This document shows, one piece after another, positions 1-7,532 of a stretch of 34,248 nt of DNA. A model generated the notes under the pieces. The model saw only the letters and a program-made list of their open reading frames with translations, searched no databases and was not told where the DNA came from. The first letter of the stretch is position 1. Every line of letters starts with the position of its first letter. Source of the stretch: M3007 sp041160955. Its GTDB lineage: Bacteria; Bacteroidota; Bacteroidia; Chitinophagales; Saprospiraceae. The position numbers and the translations under genes are program-made. The stretch covers positions 1-34,248 of the forward strand of contig JBEAVK010000158.1 of assembly GCA_041160955.1 (NCBI GenBank), written 5' to 3'.

Positions 1-180
1 ATGAAACGCTTTAAATCATGGACGCACGCAGAAAATATTGCCCAAATAGACTTGGCAATTGCTAAAAAACTCAATGAATACTTACGCCAAGGTTGGCACT
101 TGTTCAATGAAAACCACGAGATGTCTATCGGAGCAGACACAGGTTCGGTAGTTTTTTATCGTTATATACTGATAAAATAA
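1..180 (+). CDS. Small DUF4177-like protein, 59 aa (5' end may be cut)
   Basis: The frame reads from an ATG at the first base of the window to TAA at 178-180. It encodes 59 residues, starting MKRFKSWTHAEN and ending VVFYRYILIK. The pattern of a short helix (LNEYLRQGWHLFNE) followed by a beta hairpin ending in a hydrophobic-aromatic strand resembles the DUF4177 family of small 'LNELGAEGW' proteins, but I cannot confirm membership. Because the window begins exactly at the ATG, I cannot see upstream signals or exclude a longer protein. Codons 28 to 59 plus the stop are repeated nearly exactly at 2108-2205, so the locus has been duplicated. Function unknown. Confidence 0.6.
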   Translation: MKRFKSWTHAENIAQIDLAIAKKLNEYLRQGWHLFNENHEMSIGADTGSVVFYRYILIK

Positions 181-191
181 TCCAGCCTATC
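82..191 (+). repeat. 110-bp direct repeat, copy 1
   Basis: Bases 82-191 match 2108-2217 with about 6 differences in 110 and no gaps. The copy covers codons 28-59 of the small gene, its stop and 11 bases beyond. Similarity ends abruptly on both sides. The two copies flank the delta-60-repeat gene. Confidence 0.9.
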
Positions 192-240
192 GAGGCAATA
201 GGTACTGATATATTACAGCCGTACCCTTTTTTTCTTTAGC

Positions 241-345
241 AAAAAAGTCTTACTCACTTGCAAATTTTAAAAAGTTGAAATTCGTTCACCAATGCTTACT
301 TCCTACTTTTTTTGGCGAAAAAAAGTAGGCAAAACAGACTTTTTT
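241..345. repeat. Nested inverted repeat with a 12-bp hairpin (302-329)
   Basis: A perfect 12-bp stem (CCTACTTTTTTT at 302-313, its complement at 318-329) closes a 4-base GGCG loop. An outer 10-bp pair, AAAAAAGTCT at 241-250 and AGACTTTTTT at 336-345, brackets it. It lies between the small gene and the next gene, so the hairpin could end transcription of the upstream gene. The nested layout also fits a degenerate dispersed palindrome. Apart from this and the -7 box at 445-452, the gap 181-551 holds nothing I recognise. Confidence 0.6.
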
Positions 346-444
346 ATAATGCTATTGAAACGACTACAAATGTTTGGTTTGCTATTTAGGATCGTGATTT
401 TCAATAATTCTTGTCTTTATGTGAGGGCTTGTTAAAACAATTCT

Positions 445-452
445 TACCTTTG
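445..452 (+). promoter_or_regulatory. Bacteroidota -7 box TACCTTTG
   Basis: An exact match to TAnnTTTG lies 99 bases before the ATG at 552. No TTG sits at the usual 17-23 base spacing upstream; the nearest (429-431) is 13 bases away, so the -33 half is weak. Confidence 0.4.
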
Positions 453-551
453 AATTAAATACTGTTAGATAAAGGAATTGTTGCTACCACTTTTCAGTAC
501 TTAATATCCTTCAAATTTAACATCGTTTATTTACTAGTCAACTTGGAACAT

Positions 552-2066
552 ATGCGATTTTTTATTTATTTAAATCTATTTTATCTGCTATGCTTAATAC
601 CATTTAAACTATATGGCCAAGCCAACATTTTGGACAATAGTTTTGGTAATAATGGCTTCATTAAGATTGAACGTGGATTTAGTACAGATCCTTATGCTTT
701 TAAAATCCTTCCAAATGGAGAAATAATGATCTATGTCGCAGCAATTGACTCGTTGTTTCAAATGCGTTTTAGGTTCAATGGCGAACTGGATACTACTTTT
801 GGCATCCATGGAGTAAAACATGAAGTTTATCCTAAAATAGGAGGAGCTTTTGATATTTCTATATTGCCAGATAATAAGTATCTAGTACTTAGATCGTTTA
901 GTGAAGGGTCATTTATACCAGAAGTAGGCTTTGCAGTAACAAAGCATCATTTGAATGACGACTTAGATACCACATTTGGAGTAGCAGGTAAGTCCTTTAT
1001 TCGTTTGGGAACGTACGCAGTTCCTGCAACAATGGCGATTCAGCAGGATAATAAAATACTTATCTTAGGAGTTCAAGCCCAATTAAAAGGGACAATTACT
1101 AGATTTAATTCTGACGGGCAGATTGATAGTACATTTGACGGTAACGGAATAGCACTTGTCCCGATGGGGTTTCCGGCAGCTATAGGACAATTGTCAAATG
1201 GGAAAATTATTTGTTCAGGAAGTAGGGGATCAGGTTTCCCCGATATAAGAATTGCATTATCATGTCTTAATCCGAATGGTAGTTTGGACTTAACTTTTGG
1301 AGCAAATGGTTCTGTTAATACTTATTTTGGAAGGGAAACAGAAGTATCCACATCTATGGTTATTCGCCCCAATGATAAAATACTGCTTGGTGGTTGGCTT
1401 GACCCATTAAAAAATGAGTTTATGTTAGTACAGTATAATTCAGATGGAAGTCTTGACAATGATTTTGGCACACAAGGGTTGGTTACAACTAGCTTTCCGA
1501 CCCCAGCCAATATCACAAAAATTCATTTATTACCCGACGGCAAAATATTAGCCTTTGGGTCTTTGCAAGTGGAAACATCCTTTGTACAAGGCCAGTCTAT
1601 AATTGCTCGGTATAATGCTAATGGAACCCTAGATTCTACTTTTTTTGAGGATGGTATTGAAACATTTATGATAGAATACTCTTCCTACATTACTAGAGAG
1701 GATGGCTATAATGATGGTTCATTTTTAGTATCTGGTTCTTTTAGTTATGAATTCAATGGACCTCCCCAAGTTTACTTGGCTAAAATTCCTGATTTATCAA
1801 TATCAGGTAACTATACAGCAAAAGCAAATTACAAAATTTTGATAGATCCTAACCCAGCGAATGAGTATGTTCATTTTCGAGTGCCAGATCAATTAAATGA
1901 CGCTACTTTAAGAATTTTTGATTCTACAGGACACCTAAGATTCGAAAAATTTCATGTGGATAAAGATTTTGTCTGGAGAACAGAAAATACACCTTCTGGG
2001 TTTTATTATTACCGTTTGACGGCAAAGGGAATGGAATTAACCGGAAAAATAGTTTTAGACAAATAA
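552..2066 (+). CDS. Secreted delta-60-repeat protein with T9SS C-terminal sorting domain
   Basis: 504 residues. The N-terminus (MRFFIYLNLFYLLCLIPF, then LYGQA) is a signal peptide. The body holds seven copies of the delta-60 repeat signature, of the form N/D-G-x-L/I-D-x-x-F-x-x-x-G (for example NGELDTTFGIHG, NGSLDLTFGANG, DGSLDNDFGTQG), spaced about 55-65 residues, which predicts a beta-propeller-like extracellular domain. The last 75 residues, from ILIDPNPANEYVHF to GKIVLDK, are a type A sorting domain recognised by the type IX secretion system, which would export the protein and attach it to the cell surface. The open frame extends to a TTG at 543, but the ATG at 552 places the signal peptide at the N-terminus and is preferred. 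The gene appears more AT-rich than mutL or rnr. Ligand and role unknown. Confidence 0.9.
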   Translation: MRFFIYLNLFYLLCLIPFKLYGQANILDNSFGNNGFIKIERGFSTDPYAFKILPNGEIMIYVAAIDSLFQMRFRFNGELDTTFGIHGVKHEVYPKIGGAFDISILPDNKYLVLRSFSEGSFIPEVGFAVTKHHLNDDLDTTFGVAGKSFIRLGTYAVPATMAIQQDNKILILGVQAQLKGTITRFNSDGQIDSTFDGNGIALVPMGFPAAIGQLSNGKIICSGSRGSGFPDIRIALSCLNPNGSLDLTFGANGSVNTYFGRETEVSTSMVIRPNDKILLGGWLDPLKNEFMLVQYNSDGSLDNDFGTQGLVTTSFPTPANITKIHLLPDGKILAFGSLQVETSFVQGQSIIARYNANGTLDSTFFEDGIETFMIEYSSYITREDGYNDGSFLVSGSFSYEFNGPPQVYLAKIPDLSISGNYTAKANYKILIDPNPANEYVHFRVPDQLNDATLRIFDSTGHLRFEKFHVDKDFVWRTENTPSGFYYYRLTAKGMELTGKIVLDK

Positions 2067-2107
2067 TTTATTTTTAGCAAGTATAAGCCTTTATAAGGAC
2101 AAAATCT

Positions 2108-2205
2108 TTGCGCCAGGGTTGGCACTTGTTTAATGAAAGCCACGAGATGTCTATCGGAGCAGACACAGGTTCGGTCGTTTTTTATCGTTATATACTGATA
2201 AAATA
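2108..2205 (+). pseudogene. 3' fragment of a second copy of the small DUF4177-like gene
   Basis: This is the second copy of the direct repeat (repeat extent 2108-2217). It keeps codons 28-59 and the TAA of the gene at 1-180 but has no start codon or N-terminal half. Within the coding part, four of the five differences are synonymous (TTA/TTG, CAA/CAG, TTC/TTT, GTA/GTC) and one changes Asn to Ser. That excess suggests divergence under selection before truncation, so it looks like the remnant of a real paralogue rather than a recent partial copy. Confidence 0.75.
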
Positions 2206-2234
2206 ATCCAGTCTATCTAAAAACAGGGATTCTC

Positions 2235-3200
2235 TTATTTCTTACTCGCCTCGTACAAAAAGTCTTTTTCCTCTTGCGTCAATTGGTCAAAACCTTTTTG
2301 TTTAATTTTATCGAGGATCAGGTCAAGTTGTTCCTGGTGTGAAACATCAGTACTGGAATTGCCCTTGGTATTTGTATTGCCGCGTGTTGGTGTTTGTTGG
2401 CGCACTGCTGCATCCCTACGTTTGTGCGTAACGCGCATTTGTGGCCGATAATTACCCCTAATGCGCTGCCAAATATTATCCAAAAAATTACTTATATACG
2501 ATAAAAAATCATTAACAGGCTCAGACCAATCTTTACGGTCGCGCAAGGCATACACAAACAAAACACCGAAGATAAAGCCCCCAATATGCGCAGCGTGCCC
2601 TCCAGAATTGCTCATACCTGATACACCAACCAAATCAAGCAGCACCATAATGAGTACGATATACTTCAATTTTACCTCCCCCAAAAACATCAATGCGATA
2701 CGGTATTCTGGGTTAAGTATCAAGGCCGTAGCCCCAAAAGCCATTACCGCAGCAGAAGCACCCAAGGCATGTGAACCAATGTACGCAGGCATTAAATTAG
2801 CCGAAATAAAGTACATCACGCCGCCAGAAAGCCCACCGAGTAAATAAATGGGCAAAACCCTGCGATCGCCAATTAAATCGCCCACAATTGTCCCAAAAAT
2901 GGACAACCAAATCATATTACCCAAAAGATGCCAAAAGCCCTCGTGCAAAAACATACTGGTAATGGGTGTCCAAATATGCCAAAGCAGTTCGCGCCAATCG
3001 GAAGGCATCGCAAAATAATTGAGGATACGCCAAAACAATTCACCACCTACATCCCTACCTGCGGTGCCAATATTGCAACCCAAGTGGAGCAACTGCACCA
3101 GCACAAAAATAAGAATATTGACGAGGATGAGTTTGCGCACCATATTGCCCATTTTAAACCCATACTCTAAATCTTTCCAAATTGAACTAAATAATGACAT
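2235..3200 (-). CDS. Rhomboid-family intramembrane serine protease with C-terminal DUF6576-like tail
   Basis: 321 residues with about six membrane segments between residues 20 and 220. Rhomboid landmarks are present: HLLGN (His91, Asn95; oxyanion-hole type residues), a catalytic Ser149 in GASAA, and catalytic His205 in HAAHIGGFIFG. The usual GxSG is GASA here, so the residue after the serine is Ala rather than Gly. Residues 220-290 are a polar linker. The end (LDLILDKIKQKGFDQLTQEEKDFL, split around residues 292-316) resembles the short DUF6576 helix pair often found on Bacteroidota rhomboids. It cleaves transmembrane substrates in the inner membrane; the substrate is unknown. It is the last gene of the mutL-rhomboid-rhomboid run, 40 bases after its neighbour. 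Confidence 0.9.
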   Translation of the reverse strand: MSLFSSIWKDLEYGFKMGNMVRKLILVNILIFVLVQLLHLGCNIGTAGRDVGGELFWRILNYFAMPSDWRELLWHIWTPITSMFLHEGFWHLLGNMIWLSIFGTIVGDLIGDRRVLPIYLLGGLSGGVMYFISANLMPAYIGSHALGASAAVMAFGATALILNPEYRIALMFLGEVKLKYIVLIMVLLDLVGVSGMSNSGGHAAHIGGFIFGVLFVYALRDRKDWSEPVNDFLSYISNFLDNIWQRIRGNYRPQMRVTHKRRDAAVRQQTPTRGNTNTKGNSSTDVSHQEQLDLILDKIKQKGFDQLTQEEKDFLYEASKK

Positions 3201-3240
3201 CTATATATTGATATAAGAGATGATAGGATAAGTACTTAAA

Positions 3241-3924
3241 CTACCACCCTCTTTTAAATTTTCCTTGATTATGCCACAAAAGTACTATAATCAAACCAGT
3301 AATTGCGCCTCCCAAGTGTGCAAAATGCGCAACACCAGTAGAAGTGCGCTTTACACCATAAATCAATTCCATGATAAAAAGGAATCCTACCAAGTACTTG
3401 GCTTTAATCTCGAAAGGTATAAACAATAAATTCATGGGCATGTTCGCGTACAAGTACCCAAAGGCAATCATTACACCAAATATGGCACCAGAAGCACCCA
3501 ACATTGGAGTATTCGAATCCTGTGGCCTAAAACCCATTTCCGACATTTCCCACCATTGAACACCCATAAAAAGTAAATAAGCCCCAATAGCACAACTTAA
3601 ATAGTAAAATAAGAAACGTTTATCACCCCATAGTGCTTCCACCCTCGGCCCAAATATAAAAAGTGATAACATATTGAACAGCAAATGTTTGAAATCGCTG
3701 TGCATAAACATATAGGTCACAATTTGATACGGTTGAAAATGATAAGACCCAGGCATAAATGCGGCCAATGAAAGCCTTCCTAAATACGAAAATCCCGCAT
3801 GTATGGGGTCATAAGACCGAATGGCCTCATCCAAAACGGCATAAGATCCAAAAAACATCAACACATTAATGATCATTAAATGCTTAACGACACCCGTAAT
3901 TGGGGGAAAACTAGAGTTTATCAT
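3241..3924 (-). CDS. Rhomboid-family intramembrane serine protease, compact form
   Basis: 227 residues, nearly all membrane. The motifs are canonical: HLLFN (His80, Asn84), GASGAIFG with nucleophile Ser145, and AHLGGAITG with catalytic His203. There is no soluble extension, unlike the neighbouring rhomboid. The start ATG at 3924 lies only three bases beyond the mutL stop, so the two are almost certainly cotranscribed. A mutL-rhomboid-rhomboid order is common in Bacteroidota; why repair and membrane proteolysis genes travel together is not known. Substrate unknown. Confidence 0.93.
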   Translation of the reverse strand: MINSSFPPITGVVKHLMIINVLMFFGSYAVLDEAIRSYDPIHAGFSYLGRLSLAAFMPGSYHFQPYQIVTYMFMHSDFKHLLFNMLSLFIFGPRVEALWGDKRFLFYYLSCAIGAYLLFMGVQWWEMSEMGFRPQDSNTPMLGASGAIFGVMIAFGYLYANMPMNLLFIPFEIKAKYLVGFLFIMELIYGVKRTSTGVAHFAHLGGAITGLIIVLLWHNQGKFKRGW

Positions 3925-3927
3925 AGA

Positions 3928-5901
3928 TTAACTAAAACGCTTCAATAATTCATCCAGTTCAATCGTAATAAAACAGTTTCGACCAAATGGACTTTTGTAT
4001 GGAATAGAGCATGCAAATAACTGATCAACAAGATCTTGCATCTCTGTAATGGTTAGGTTTTGGCCGCGACGAATCGCGGCATTGCGCGCCATAGAACGGG
4101 CAATATTTTCAGAAATCCCCAAACTTAGGGTCATGTTATTGCGGTATTGGTCGAGCATTTTTTCTACTAGCGCCACCTCATCCGTACCGGCAGGTAATTC
4201 TGCCGGATGCCCATGGATGACAAAGGTATTGCCCCCAAACTCTGAAATATCAAATCCGAGTCGGTTTATTTCTGGAAGAATATCTCGGAGTAATACCGCA
4301 TCGGCTGGAGCCACGTCCATAGTCCGAGGAAATAATGCCGCCTGAGTCGAAATGGCCTGATGATTCAACGCCTCCATATATCGCTCATAGAGTACCCTTT
4401 CACTGGCGGTTTGTTGGTCTATCAATAAAAAACCCGATTTAATTTGACTTACAATATATTGATTATGAATCTGATAGGGTTCTTTTTTTGCTTTTGTAAA
4501 ACTTCCTTTTTCATCATCAATAGCCATAATATCCATTTCGCCATCTTTGGGCCCCGCTCCCCCTTGCTGCATGGTACCACCCACTACTTCGTTGCCCGAG
4601 CCAGCAGAAAACCCCGACATCCACTGTTCTATATTAACGACCACTGTACCATCATCGGGCGTAGTGTGCTCGTCCTCTTTCTTGCTTTGGTCAAGTCCCT
4701 CGTATAATCGCTGCCAATTGCGCAAATTACTATCATGCCGTGCATCATCGGGTCGGGTTGGTCTTGAACTACTTTGTCCGCCACCTTCGCCAGATGCCTT
4801 TGAAGTATATTCTGATATAGTACCCGAATCCGAAGAAGGCGAGTACGATGCATTATTCAGGCGTTGGTTGATAAAACCAGAGTCTTGCTCAAAATCGAGG
4901 GTTGGTGTTACGCTATTTGAACCCAAGGCGTGCTTTACGCTTACTTTAAGCACGTTATAGGTTAGTTTTTCATCATCAAATTTGATTTCCTGCTTAGTAG
5001 GATGGATATTTATGTCCAAATGTGATGGATCGAGGTCGAGAAAAATGACATACAACGGATAAAAACCTTCTGGGATCAAATCCTCATACGCACCTACTAC
5101 CGCATGGTGCAAATAAGCACTTTTAATAAAGCGGTTATTCACAAAAAAATACTGTTCTCCGCGTGTTTTTTTGGAATAATCGGGCTTGCCCACAAATCCC
5201 TTGATCCGCAGCATTTCGGTTTCTTCCTCCACCGGAACAAGTTTTTTATTGATTACTTCACCAAGCACCTTTACGACGCGTTGCCTCAAATTGCCTGCTG
5301 GCAAATGAAATATTTCTTGGTCGTTGTGATGGAGGCTAAAAAACACATCTGAGTTAGCAAGAGCAACCCTTTGAAATTCGTCCATAATGTGTCGCATCTC
5401 AATCACGTCACTTTTTAGGAAATTGCGGCGTGCAGGTACATTAAAAAACAGATTTTTGACAGAGACAGAGGTACCAACGGGCGTTTGGCAAGGCTCTTGA
5501 GCAGTCACACGGGAATTTTGGATCAGGATTTGAGTCCCTAATTCATCAATGGCGCGTCGAGTACGCAATTCTACCTGCGCAACGGCACCAATAGAAGCCA
5601 TAGCCTCACCACGAAAGCCCATCGTGCGTATTGCGAATAGATCTTGTGACGTACGGATTTTGGAAGTAGCGTGGCGTTCAAAACACATCCTGGCATCAGT
5701 TTCGGACATACCGCAGCCATTATCGATTACCTGTATCAACGTTTTGCCAGCCTCGCGTACAATTAAACGTATTTGCGTAGCACCGGCATCCACGGCATTT
5801 TCCAATAATTCCTTCACTACAGATGCTGGTCGCTGTACGACTTCACCCGCAGCAATCTGGTTCGCTACGTTTTCTGGTAAGAGTTGAATTACGTCTGCCA
5901 T
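3928..5901 (-). CDS. mutL: DNA mismatch repair protein MutL
   Basis: 657 residues. The N-terminal GHKL ATPase is clear: Glu31/Asn35 in KELLENAVDAG, DNGCGM at 60-65, HATSKI at 77-82 and TMGFRGEAM at 93-101. A transducer domain follows to about residue 335, then a polar linker (about 340-460) and the C-terminal dimerisation domain. The endonuclease metal motif DQHA(x)2E(x)4E reads D495-Q-Q-T-A-S-E501-RVLY-E506, so its His is Gln. The late C-P-H-G-R-P type motif reads SPFGRN, lacking Cys and His. Nicking activity is therefore doubtful. A longer frame (8 extra codons) exists, but it would start inside the promoter at 5923-5930; the ATG at 5901 gives the classical MADVIQLLPENVANQIAAGE start. First gene of the operon with the two rhomboids. 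Confidence 0.96.
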   Translation of the reverse strand: MADVIQLLPENVANQIAAGEVVQRPASVVKELLENAVDAGATQIRLIVREAGKTLIQVIDNGCGMSETDARMCFERHATSKIRTSQDLFAIRTMGFRGEAMASIGAVAQVELRTRRAIDELGTQILIQNSRVTAQEPCQTPVGTSVSVKNLFFNVPARRNFLKSDVIEMRHIMDEFQRVALANSDVFFSLHHNDQEIFHLPAGNLRQRVVKVLGEVINKKLVPVEEETEMLRIKGFVGKPDYSKKTRGEQYFFVNNRFIKSAYLHHAVVGAYEDLIPEGFYPLYVIFLDLDPSHLDINIHPTKQEIKFDDEKLTYNVLKVSVKHALGSNSVTPTLDFEQDSGFINQRLNNASYSPSSDSGTISEYTSKASGEGGGQSSSRPTRPDDARHDSNLRNWQRLYEGLDQSKKEDEHTTPDDGTVVVNIEQWMSGFSAGSGNEVVGGTMQQGGAGPKDGEMDIMAIDDEKGSFTKAKKEPYQIHNQYIVSQIKSGFLLIDQQTASERVLYERYMEALNHQAISTQAALFPRTMDVAPADAVLLRDILPEINRLGFDISEFGGNTFVIHGHPAELPAGTDEVALVEKMLDQYRNNMTLSLGISENIARSMARNAAIRRGQNLTITEMQDLVDQLFACSIPYKSPFGRNCFITIELDELLKRFS

Positions 5902-5922
5902 AAGTTTTGAAAAAAAAGCGCA

Positions 5923-5930
5923 CAAAGATA
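5923..5930 (-). promoter_or_regulatory. mutL -7 box TATCTTTG
   Basis: On the minus strand this is an exact TAnnTTTG match, 21 bases upstream of the ATG at 5901. It predicts transcription starting near 5916 and excludes the longer mutL reading frame. No clear -33 TTG was found at the expected distance. Confidence 0.55.
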
Positions 5931-5955
5931 CCGATAAAAAATCAGCAGAATGCCA

Positions 5956-5983
5956 TTTTGTAAATATTCCCGTCTTACTTTTG
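5956..5983 (+). promoter_or_regulatory. Candidate promoter TTTTG ... TACTTTTG for the small ORF
   Basis: TACTTTTG at 5976-5983 matches the -7 consensus exactly. TTTTG at 5956-5960 is the only -33-like element, and the 15-base spacer is a little short. It is followed by GCGGC, as are the boxes at 32608-32615 and 32662-32669. It points at the ORF at 6015. Confidence 0.4.
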
Positions 5984-6014
5984 CGGCGAATTTAAATTAC
6001 GATCATTATACGAC

Positions 6015-6143
6015 ATGGATAATATTCAAAATACGCGAGGAAAAGGCTACTGCATGCTTTATCTATTGATGTTTTTCTTCTTTTTCACCAGTTTGGTGTT
6101 GATGCTTTGCAGCCGCGGCGCGTTGCTCGAATTCCCGAAATAA
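6015..6143 (+). CDS. Putative 42-aa single-pass membrane protein
   Basis: ATG at 6015 to TAA at 6141 encodes 42 residues. There is a polar N-terminus (MDNIQNTRGKGY), one strongly hydrophobic span (about residues 14-31, LYLLMFFFFFTSLVLMLC) and a short tail RGALLEFPK. It is preceded by a good -7 promoter box and followed by a 13-bp inverted repeat that could end transcription. This arrangement makes a real microprotein plausible, but the evidence is only composition and context, and no family is recognised. Confidence 0.4.
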   Translation: MDNIQNTRGKGYCMLYLLMFFFFFTSLVLMLCSRGALLEFPK

Positions 6144-6197
6144 AGTAATTTTTGTTTTTGGGGAGTTAATAGTCTGTTCTAAATACGATGAACAGAT

Positions 6198-6250
6198 ACA
6201 AAATCTCTATGCTTTTTAGTTTGTTCTACTAAGGGTTATAGAGATTTTGT
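6198..6250. terminator. 13-bp inverted repeat, probable bidirectional terminator
   Basis: ACAAAATCTCTAT at 6198-6210 pairs perfectly with ATAGAGATTTTGT at 6238-6250 around a 27-base loop. It lies between the end of the small + strand ORF and the end of the minus-strand gene at 6262. There is no long U tract outside the stem, so terminator function is inferred from position. Confidence 0.45.
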
Positions 6251-6261
6251 AATACCTAAAA

Positions 6262-7125
6262 TCAATATTTCAGGACGATACCGCCTGTAAAACGAAAAAC
6301 GCGACTGACGTTTCGGCCACTTAGTATTTTTCCTCCACTAAGAAAGACGCCACGTCTGCCGCTCTCAGAATAGTAAATGGTGCCACCCACTTGGGTGTAG
6401 CTCACGCCGTATGCCTGCGGGAGATCGATTACACCCGGCGCGAAATCCGTGCCTTTACTTTTATTGGTGTACTGGTACTCCACCCAAGCATCGAGGTAAT
6501 AGTGTTTTGCGGGCAACCCTGCTTTAAACATAAAGGTAGCATATCCCGGTGGGTCAGCGGGTAAATACCCTGGCCGTGTGCGTTGTACACGCTCCAAATC
6601 GACTGCTTTGTACTGGTCGAGCCGCCAATTATAACCGCCCGTTAAATTAACAAAAGGTCCCCAAGGGGTGTCCCACTGTGCGATAAGTCGAGCAGGAACA
6701 GCCACTGCTCGCTGCCCCAATGCGCCTGTTGCAGTAGGCTCGTAATTGGAAAGCGGGAAACTAGCCCCCATACCGGCAATAATACCCAGATGCCCTTTTT
6801 CTCCTGTTTTGGCGTAAACTATCCTGTATTTAGCATAGAGGCCACCATCTTGCAATCCACTTTGAGTGGATGTAAAGATATAAGGAACGGTTGCAACCAA
6901 ATCAAAACGATCGGTTACACCATACTCCGCAAAAATACTGAGCAAATACCCCCTGTAGGGCTCATCGTACAATATACTTGCGCCTTCAAAATCTTTGGCA
7001 TCCATATATGAAAATGAAGTGGCAATATCGAGTTTGCCTTTGCCTTTGAGGTAGCCATCCAATGGGCCTTGAGCCGAAAGGCGATTAAATGCACAAAAAA
7101 GTGTAAAAAGTAATAATAATCTCAT
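6262..7125 (-). CDS. Secreted beta-barrel-like outer-membrane protein, unknown function
   Basis: 287 residues with an 18-residue signal peptide (MRLLLLFTLFCAFNRLSA, then Q). The mature part alternates polar and hydrophobic residues with many Gly/Tyr/Phe (FDLVATVPYIFTSTQSG, TYPE VGGTIYYSES, FRFTGGIVLKY) and ends in an aromatic residue, as outer-membrane barrels do. The composition and 'GVTDRFDLVATVPY' pattern recall the MetA-pathway-of-phenol-degradation / transporter-like barrel families, but this is similarity of style, not a confident assignment. No operon partner: the gene stands alone between a hairpin (6198-6250) and a fold-back element (7252-7382). Substrate unknown. Confidence 0.75.
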   Translation of the reverse strand: MRLLLLFTLFCAFNRLSAQGPLDGYLKGKGKLDIATSFSYMDAKDFEGASILYDEPYRGYLLSIFAEYGVTDRFDLVATVPYIFTSTQSGLQDGGLYAKYRIVYAKTGEKGHLGIIAGMGASFPLSNYEPTATGALGQRAVAVPARLIAQWDTPWGPFVNLTGGYNWRLDQYKAVDLERVQRTRPGYLPADPPGYATFMFKAGLPAKHYYLDAWVEYQYTNKSKGTDFAPGVIDLPQAYGVSYTQVGGTIYYSESGRRGVFLSGGKILSGRNVSRVFRFTGGIVLKY

Positions 7126-7251
7126 GTTTTATTTCTATAAATAATCTCCACAAAGAACGAATCTTCCAAAGTATAAATATGGGACACCATCTATTTCCAG
7201 CAGTTCCCACCATCAAATCACCGGAATTAGCCAAGCGCATAGACGAAACGC

Positions 7252-7382
7252 ATACTACTGGACATTTTATAAAACGCAAGGAACAGATCACGTTTACGAA
7301 ACTTTTTTTTAGTTTCGTAAACGTCATTTTCCACCATTTCAAAGTGTATTAATCGTATTTTTTTTAAAATGTCCAGTAGTAT
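7252..7382. mobile_element. 131-bp MITE-like fold-back element
   Basis: The termini are a perfect 18-bp inverted repeat: ATACTACTGGACATTTTA at 7252-7269 and its complement at 7365-7382. Inside is a second perfect 14-bp hairpin (7290-7303 with 7311-7324, core CGTTTACGAAACT) with a T7 loop. The 11-base word ATAGACGAAAC occurs at 7239-7249 and again at 7381-7391, immediately outside the ends, which looks like a target-site duplication. No transposase is encoded, so this would be a non-autonomous element. Short ORFs across it are by-products of the palindrome. Confidence 0.7.
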
Positions 7383-7486
7383 AGACGAAACACTACCAAA
7401 ATTGGAAAAGAAATACACTATTTTTGATTAAAAATTGCTGAAATCTTATTCAAAGACAATTACTTTTGTAGTAGGTGGCGAATATC

Positions 7487-7517
7487 TACTGCGGACAAGT
7501 CTAACTTATCCGCAGTA
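7487..7517 (-). terminator. Hairpin just downstream of the DUF1080 gene
   Basis: TACTGCGGACAAGT (7487-7500) pairs with ACTTATCCGCAGTA (7504-7517), 14 positions with one mismatch and a 3-base loop, 15 bases past the stop of the minus-strand gene at 7533. There is no U tract, so it may be a termination or mRNA-stabilising structure. Confidence 0.4.
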
Positions 7518-7532
7518 TCCTATTCCTACCAC

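Noticed and set aside
7085..7418. Two minus-strand open frames of 63 and 85 codons upstream of the barrel protein
   Set aside because: Both are created by the MITE-like palindrome at 7252-7382 and have no protein-like features.
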